Shown here piece after piece: positions 8,730 to 12,033 of a stretch of 12,033 nt of DNA. The stretch is from Candidatus Rokuibacteriota bacterium (GTDB lineage Bacteria > Methylomirabilota > Methylomirabilia > Rokubacteriales > CSP1-6): contig JACQCL010000007.1 of NCBI GenBank assembly GCA_016201645.1, forward strand, positions 1 through 12,033, in the 5' to 3' direction. Under the pieces are notes generated by a model. It saw nothing but the letters and a program-made list of their open reading frames with translations, did no database searches and had not been told where the DNA came from. Each line of letters opens with the position of its first letter. Positions within the stretch are counted from its first letter, which is position 1. Made by a program: the position numbers and the translations under genes.

Positions 8730-10262
8730 TTAGGGGCCAGGCGGGCGCCTGGCAACCCGGAGGATGCCGGCGGCGACGGGAGCGGCCACCAGCGCCGGAT
8801 AGTTCAGGAGCGCCTGGGCCACCGCGCCCGACGGAACGCCCAAGCGCCCTACCGCGGTCAAGGCGAGAAAGAGGGTCAGGCCCAGTCCGACGGCCCACGC
8901 CGCGCTTGTCGGCCTACCGGTCGGGGAGGCGAAGAAGACGAGGGGCGCAAGCGTGGACGCCCCGAGCCCCAGAGCGCCGAGGAGGAGCGACCAGGGCTCG
9001 ACCGGCCAAAGGGCCGCCAGCGCCGCCATCACGAACATCCCGCCCCAGAGTCCCCGATCCGATGCGAGCGCCGCCGCTTCCGCGATGGCGAGCTCTTCTC
9101 TGAGAGCGACTGACCCGGCCAGGAAGAGCGCGAGGAGCCCGAGGAGGCTCAGGCCGACGAGCACGGATCCCCAGGGGTTGCCTCGAAGCACGAGAGCGGG
9201 AAGCTCCAGGAGCGTGGCGGCCGTGTTCGTCCTGAGGAAGAACTCCGGCGCCCAGCGCACACTGTAAATGGCCCAGGCCTCGGCCCACCCGAGCGCGGCG
9301 AGGAAGACGAGGCCGCCGAGCGCGAGGCTGGCGCGTGTCGGCGCGCCGGGGGTCGCAAACCCCACAAGGCTGGCGGCCCCGCCCATGAGCGTCAGGCCGA
9401 GCCCCAGGATCCGAATCAGCGTCACCGGAGGCGAGGAGCGGGAGGCGTCAGCCCACGCGATCCCCGACACGGGGGCGCCGGGGACACGTTTGTCTGCCTC
9501 GAATTTGAACCGGGGCGACCCATCCACCTGGAGCCTGTCGCCCGGGCGAAGAGTCACGGACTGACCCGGCGCCAGCGTCCACTCCTGAATCTGCCGGCGC
9601 CCGAGATCGCTGACCTCGATCCGGAGCGGCCCCGGATCCAGCGGCGTCACGCGGTGCTCTTCTTCAAAGAGGAGCGCGAAGGAACCGCGGCGGGATCCCA
9701 CGGCGCGCCCTTCCCTCACCCACGGGCTGTCGGCGGGAAACCTGAAGGCCGGCAGAGAAGCTACCTGGCTCCATGTCTGGATCGGATCGGCGTGCGATGT
9801 CTGGATAGCGACCGCCACCGGGAGCAGGAGCGCGACGAGTCCCACCGGGAGAAACCAGGGCCAGTGGCGGGCCGTCTGAGGCCAGACGATCAGAGCAAGC
9901 GCTGCGCCCGCTACTGGGATGATTCCACGCCAGCGAGGGACGCCCATCCAGGTCGCGACGTCGCCGGCCAGGCTGAGGTTCGCCCAGATGACGAGGCCGA
10001 CGACCAAGAGCATCGCGACGAGTGGCAGGGCCTGTTCGCCGGCCGCCCATCCCGCGGCGCGTGTGGAGCCGGAACCGACCGAGGCGAAGAGCGGCGCGAC
10101 GACGAAGAGCACCCCCATCCAGAGCCCGTCGCGCCCCTCGGCGATGAGCGCGGCGGGAAGTGCCAAGAGCAGGGCCGGAGTCATCCAGACTGAAACGAGA
10201 CAGGCCGCCGGGCGCCAGCCTCTCGGGTCCCGCCCCCGAGGGGGCGACGGGGGACCATTCAT
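8730..10262 (-). CDS. Polytopic membrane protein of unknown function with soluble insert, 510 aa
   Basis: I do not recognise a family. About five hydrophobic helices occupy residues 20-153, then a soluble segment of roughly 125 residues (about 154-278), then six or seven more helices to the C-terminus. The insert is rich in alternating beta-type patterns (F-A-L-L-F, L-R-I-E-V-S, S-V-T-L-R-P-G-D-R-L-Q-V) and looks like a small beta-sandwich; which side of the membrane it faces is unknown. The first 18 residues are Pro/Arg-rich. The start is the ATG at 10262, which overlaps the stop of the 67-aa membrane gene (atga), the usual sign of translational coupling; an upstream extension to 10352 would lie within that gene. 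The length and the small partner recall transporters with a short accessory subunit, such as some sodium:solute symporters, but no symporter motif is visible. The coding frame itself is well supported; function is open. Confidence 0.75.
   Translation of the reverse strand: MNGPPSPPRGRDPRGWRPAACLVSVWMTPALLLALPAALIAEGRDGLWMGVLFVVAPLFASVGSGSTRAAGWAAGEQALPLVAMLLVVGLVIWANLSLAGDVATWMGVPRWRGIIPVAGAALALIVWPQTARHWPWFLPVGLVALLLPVAVAIQTSHADPIQTWSQVASLPAFRFPADSPWVREGRAVGSRRGSFALLFEEEHRVTPLDPGPLRIEVSDLGRRQIQEWTLAPGQSVTLRPGDRLQVDGSPRFKFEADKRVPGAPVSGIAWADASRSSPPVTLIRILGLGLTLMGGAASLVGFATPGAPTRASLALGGLVFLAALGWAEAWAIYSVRWAPEFFLRTNTAATLLELPALVLRGNPWGSVLVGLSLLGLLALFLAGSVALREELAIAEAAALASDRGLWGGMFVMAALAALWPVEPWSLLLGALGLGASTLAPLVFFASPTGRPTSAAWAVGLGLTLFLALTAVGRLGVPSGAVAQALLNYPALVAAPVAAGILRVARRPPGP
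8736..8753. repeat. Perfect inverted repeat just upstream of uvrA
   Basis: gccaggc and gcctggc form a 7-bp perfect stem with the loop gggc. It lies in the last codons of the 510-aa membrane protein gene and ends 15 bases before the uvrA ATG. In RNA it would place a GC hairpin close to where uvrA ribosomes load, or it could mark a processing point between the membrane genes and uvrA. No T-run follows, so termination is unlikely. The symmetry could also simply reflect the Ala/Arg/Pro codons that encode it. Confidence 0.45.
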
Positions 10263-10462
10263 TGGGATCGATCGGAATCGTCCGGGGAAGCCCCCAGAGA
10301 GGCAAGCGTCAGGATGAAGGCCAGGAGCGGGGCGAGGACACCCCCGTACCACCAGGCGAGGCTCACCCCCGCAACCCGAACCGCCCCAAACTCCAAAGGG
10401 GCCAGAAACAGCGCGGGAAGTCCGGCAAGGATCAGCAAGAGTGCGAGGAGCCCTCGTCTCAC
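10259..10462 (-). CDS. Small two-helix membrane protein, 67 aa
   Basis: A 67-aa protein with two hydrophobic segments (about residues 4-24 and 31-55) joined by a short turn, a basic N-terminus (M-R-R) and an acidic, polar tail (S-P-D-D-S-D-R-S-Q). I do not recognise a named family. It begins with GTG 4 bp after the IclR stop, and its TGA overlaps the ATG of the 510-aa membrane gene (atga), so the two are probably made in a fixed ratio and may form a complex. Short two-helix proteins before a large transporter gene are known as accessory subunits, for example in some sodium:solute symporter pairs; that analogy is inference. No clear ribosome binding site precedes the GTG, which points to coupling with the IclR gene. 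Confidence 0.65.
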   Translation of the reverse strand: MRRGLLALLLILAGLPALFLAPLEFGAVRVAGVSLAWWYGGVLAPLLAFILTLASLGASPDDSDRSQ

Positions 10463-10466
10463 CGGC

Positions 10467-11228
10467 TCAGGAGGTGTGAGGTCCGAGGCCGAGCCTGGCT
10501 TCGATCTGGCGCGCGGCGGTGATGACGAGCGGGGCGAGCTCCCCCTTCAGGCGAGCGAGGGCCCACCGGAAGGCCGGAGCGTCGCACTCCACCGCGCCGA
10601 CAACGCGCTGCTCGAGATCCCGGATCGGCGCGGCCACAGCGACGACTCCCGGCTCGCACTCCTCCTGGTCAACCGCATAGCCGTCCGCCGCCACCCGCGC
10701 CAGCCGCTCCAGGAGCCGAGCCGGCTCGGCCTGACCGGCGACAGCCTCCTCCTGCTGCGGGCGGCCAAGCCCGGCGAGCAGGACGTGACCCGCAGCAGCG
10801 GCCACAGCAGGAAAGCGCCGAGCGAGCCGCGGCGCCACGCGGACGGCCTGCTCCGACTCCGCCATGTCCACGTACACGATCGAGCCGCGGTCGAGGACGC
10901 CCAGGTAGGCGGTCTCGCCGGACTTGGCCGCCAGGGATTCAAGATGCGGCCGGGCCTGGCGACGAAGGTCCAGGTGCTGGAGGAAGACCGCGGCCACTTC
11001 ATAGACCTTGACGCCAAGGCGGTAGCGTTCCGTCTCCTTGTCCTGCTCCACGTATCCGCGCGTCTCGAGGGTCGCGAGCAAGCGAAAGACGTTATTCTTG
11101 TGGAGCTTCAGCTTCCGCGCCAGCTCGGTGACCCCCAGCTCCGCTTCCTTGCCGGAGAACGCTTCGAGGAGATCGAGAGCGCGGCCGACGGACTGGATCA
11201 GATAGTCGGACTTCGCCTTCTTCGCCAT
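10467..11228 (-). CDS. IclR-family transcriptional regulator, 253 aa
   Basis: An IclR-type regulator: a winged helix-turn-helix N-terminal domain (about 10-65, with V-T-E-L-A-R-K-L-K-L-H-K-N-N-V-F-R-L-L and then G-Y-V) followed by a GAF-like effector domain (about 75-250). Family members usually form dimers or tetramers and often control catabolic or transport genes next to them. The start is the ATG at 11228. An in-frame TTG at 11267 would give 13 more residues but overlaps the candidate -35 box. The ATG has no ribosome binding site and would lie about 4 bases from the predicted transcription start, so the mRNA may be leaderless. It is the first gene of the seven-gene leftward block and diverges from the PIG-L gene, so autoregulation and control of either side are plausible. 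The effector is unknown. Confidence 0.92.
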   Translation of the reverse strand: MAKKAKSDYLIQSVGRALDLLEAFSGKEAELGVTELARKLKLHKNNVFRLLATLETRGYVEQDKETERYRLGVKVYEVAAVFLQHLDLRRQARPHLESLAAKSGETAYLGVLDRGSIVYVDMAESEQAVRVAPRLARRFPAVAAAAGHVLLAGLGRPQQEEAVAGQAEPARLLERLARVAADGYAVDQEECEPGVVAVAAPIRDLEQRVVGAVECDAPAFRWALARLKGELAPLVITAARQIEARLGLGPHTS

Positions 11229-11238
11229 GGCAGTCACT

Positions 11239-11267
11239 AGTATAAAACGGCGTCTTGAGGGGAACAA
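11239..11267 (-). promoter_or_regulatory. Promoter of the IclR-led operon, near-leaderless
   Basis: On the minus strand, TTGTTC (11267-11262, 3 of 6) is followed after 17 bp by TATACT (11244-11239, 5 of 6). Transcription would begin near 11232, only about 4 bases before the IclR ATG. The absence of a ribosome binding site agrees with this. On the plus strand, TATAAA (11241-11246) overlaps the same bases and could act as a -10 toward the deacetylase gene, though no good -35 accompanies it. IclR proteins typically bind in such a shared region; I found no clear long operator palindrome apart from actagt at 11236-11241. Confidence 0.55.
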
Positions 11268-11318
11268 GCGCTCGCGCGCGGCTTGACGGAGTACTGCTTT
11301 CCTGGAAGACTATGGCGC

Positions 11319-12020
11319 ATGGCTGAGAGCAAGCGGCGGGTCATGGTCGTCGTGGCTCATCCCGACGACGCGGAATTCGGCTGCGGCGGCAGCGTCGCCA
11401 AGTGGGTGCGGGAGGGGAACGAAGTCACCTACGTGATCCTCACCAACGGCGACAAGGGCTCGAGCGACCGCGCCATGACGGCGGAGCGCTTGGCGAAGAT
11501 CCGCGAGCAGGAGCAACTGAACGCCGCGCTCACGCTTGGGGTGAAACGTGTCCGATTTCTCCGCTATCCCGACGGCGAGCTGGAAGACACCCGCGAGCTG
11601 CGCCGCGACGTCACCACCGAGATCCGCCGCTGGCGCCCGGAGCGTCTCGTCATCCAAAATCCCTTCCGGACGCTGAACCCCTACGCCTCCCACCGAGACC
11701 ATAGGATCGCGGCTGGCATCGCCCTCGATTGCGTGTACCCTTTGGCCCGCGACCACCTCTCCTTCCCCGAACTCCTGGCTCAGGGGCTCGAGCCCCACAA
11801 GGTCCGCGAGGTGTACCTCATGTGGTGGGAGAACCCCGAGGTGATCGTGGACATCACCAACACGATGGACCTCAAGCTCAAAGCGCTCACCTGCCACGCG
11901 AGCCAGATGGGTGACTGGGCATCCGTCGAGGCCCGCGTGCGCGAGCGCGCCGCGGAGGCCGGCAAGGCCAGGGGGTTCGCCTACGCCGAGACCTTCAACC
12001 GGATCGTGATCCCCCGCTGA
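11319..12020 (+). CDS. PIG-L/LmbE-family zinc deacetylase, 233 aa
   Basis: A zinc-dependent N-deacetylase of the PIG-L/LmbE family, whose members remove N-acetyl groups from GlcNAc conjugates (MshB and BshB in low-molecular-weight thiol synthesis, PIG-L in GPI anchors) or other small molecules. The zinc motif A-H-P-D-D-A-E is at 13-19 (His14 and Asp17 as ligands, Asp16 as catalytic base) and H-R-D-H at 125-128 gives the third ligand, His128. The T-N-G-D-K-G segment at 42-47 and the length are typical. The ATG at 11319 has ggaag about 10 bases upstream; an in-frame TTG at 11283 would add 12 residues and is less likely. TTGACG (11283-11288) might be a -35 box, but its -10 is poor. The gene is divergent from the IclR regulator and is probably not part of the leftward operon. 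No glycosyltransferase or thiol-ligase gene is adjacent, so the substrate is undetermined. It is complete; 13 bases follow to the window end. Confidence 0.93.
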   Translation: MAESKRRVMVVVAHPDDAEFGCGGSVAKWVREGNEVTYVILTNGDKGSSDRAMTAERLAKIREQEQLNAALTLGVKRVRFLRYPDGELEDTRELRRDVTTEIRRWRPERLVIQNPFRTLNPYASHRDHRIAAGIALDCVYPLARDHLSFPELLAQGLEPHKVREVYLMWWENPEVIVDITNTMDLKLKALTCHASQMGDWASVEARVRERAAEAGKARGFAYAETFNRIVIPR

Positions 12021-12033
12021 GGGGAACCAGCGC

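Noticed and set aside
8721..8760. SOS (LexA) box before uvrA
   Set aside because: The only symmetry is the gccaggc/gcctggc repeat, which matches neither the proteobacterial nor the Gram-positive LexA consensus as I know them.
10314..11240. 308-codon rightward frame opposite the IclR gene
   Set aside because: The IclR protein is clearly supported on the minus strand; this frame is its shadow.

Overview
This is a GC-rich, gene-dense bacterial chromosome segment. The orphan ABC_sub_bind-type substrate-binding protein (with a typical '...AEAQQ' signal-peptide end), the IclR regulator, the CoA-ester enzyme and the small CxxC protein together resemble soil and subsurface lineages such as Candidatus Rokubacteria/Methylomirabilota. 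That placement is inference from gene style, because no rRNA or other phylogenetic marker was compared. I see no mobile element, tRNA, rRNA, CRISPR array or phage gene.

Left part (1-2319). A two-gene leftward unit comes first: a 112-aa protein of unknown function, then a secreted substrate-binding protein. Transcribed away from it is a 67-aa dodecin with a textbook promoter and ribosome binding site and a strong hairpin terminator. Next is a 92-aa CxxC protein of unknown function, also rightward, which converges on the large leftward block. The intergenic space at 1441-1695 carries apparently back-to-back promoters.

Central block (2333-11228, all leftward). Seven genes are packed end to end with gaps of at most 10 bp and two stop/start overlaps. 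In transcription order they are an IclR-family regulator, a 67-aa two-helix membrane protein, a 510-aa polytopic membrane protein with a soluble insert, uvrA (nucleotide excision repair), pyk (pyruvate kinase), a PaaG-like enoyl-CoA hydratase/isomerase, and a lipid-anchored alpha/beta-hydrolase. The only convincing promoter lies directly before the IclR gene, so the block reads as one long transcript headed by its own candidate regulator. The functions are heterogeneous: DNA repair, lower glycolysis, acyl-CoA metabolism and envelope.

Right end (11319-12020). A PIG-L/LmbE-family zinc deacetylase is transcribed divergently from the IclR gene across a 90-bp gap.

No clear new defence or mobile system is present. 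The points most worth following are a dodecin whose two flavin-contact residues are replaced, the undescribed 67-aa/510-aa membrane pair, the near-leaderless IclR promoter, an enoyl-CoA hydratase homologue without either canonical glutamate, and a pyruvate kinase with the K+-independent signature.
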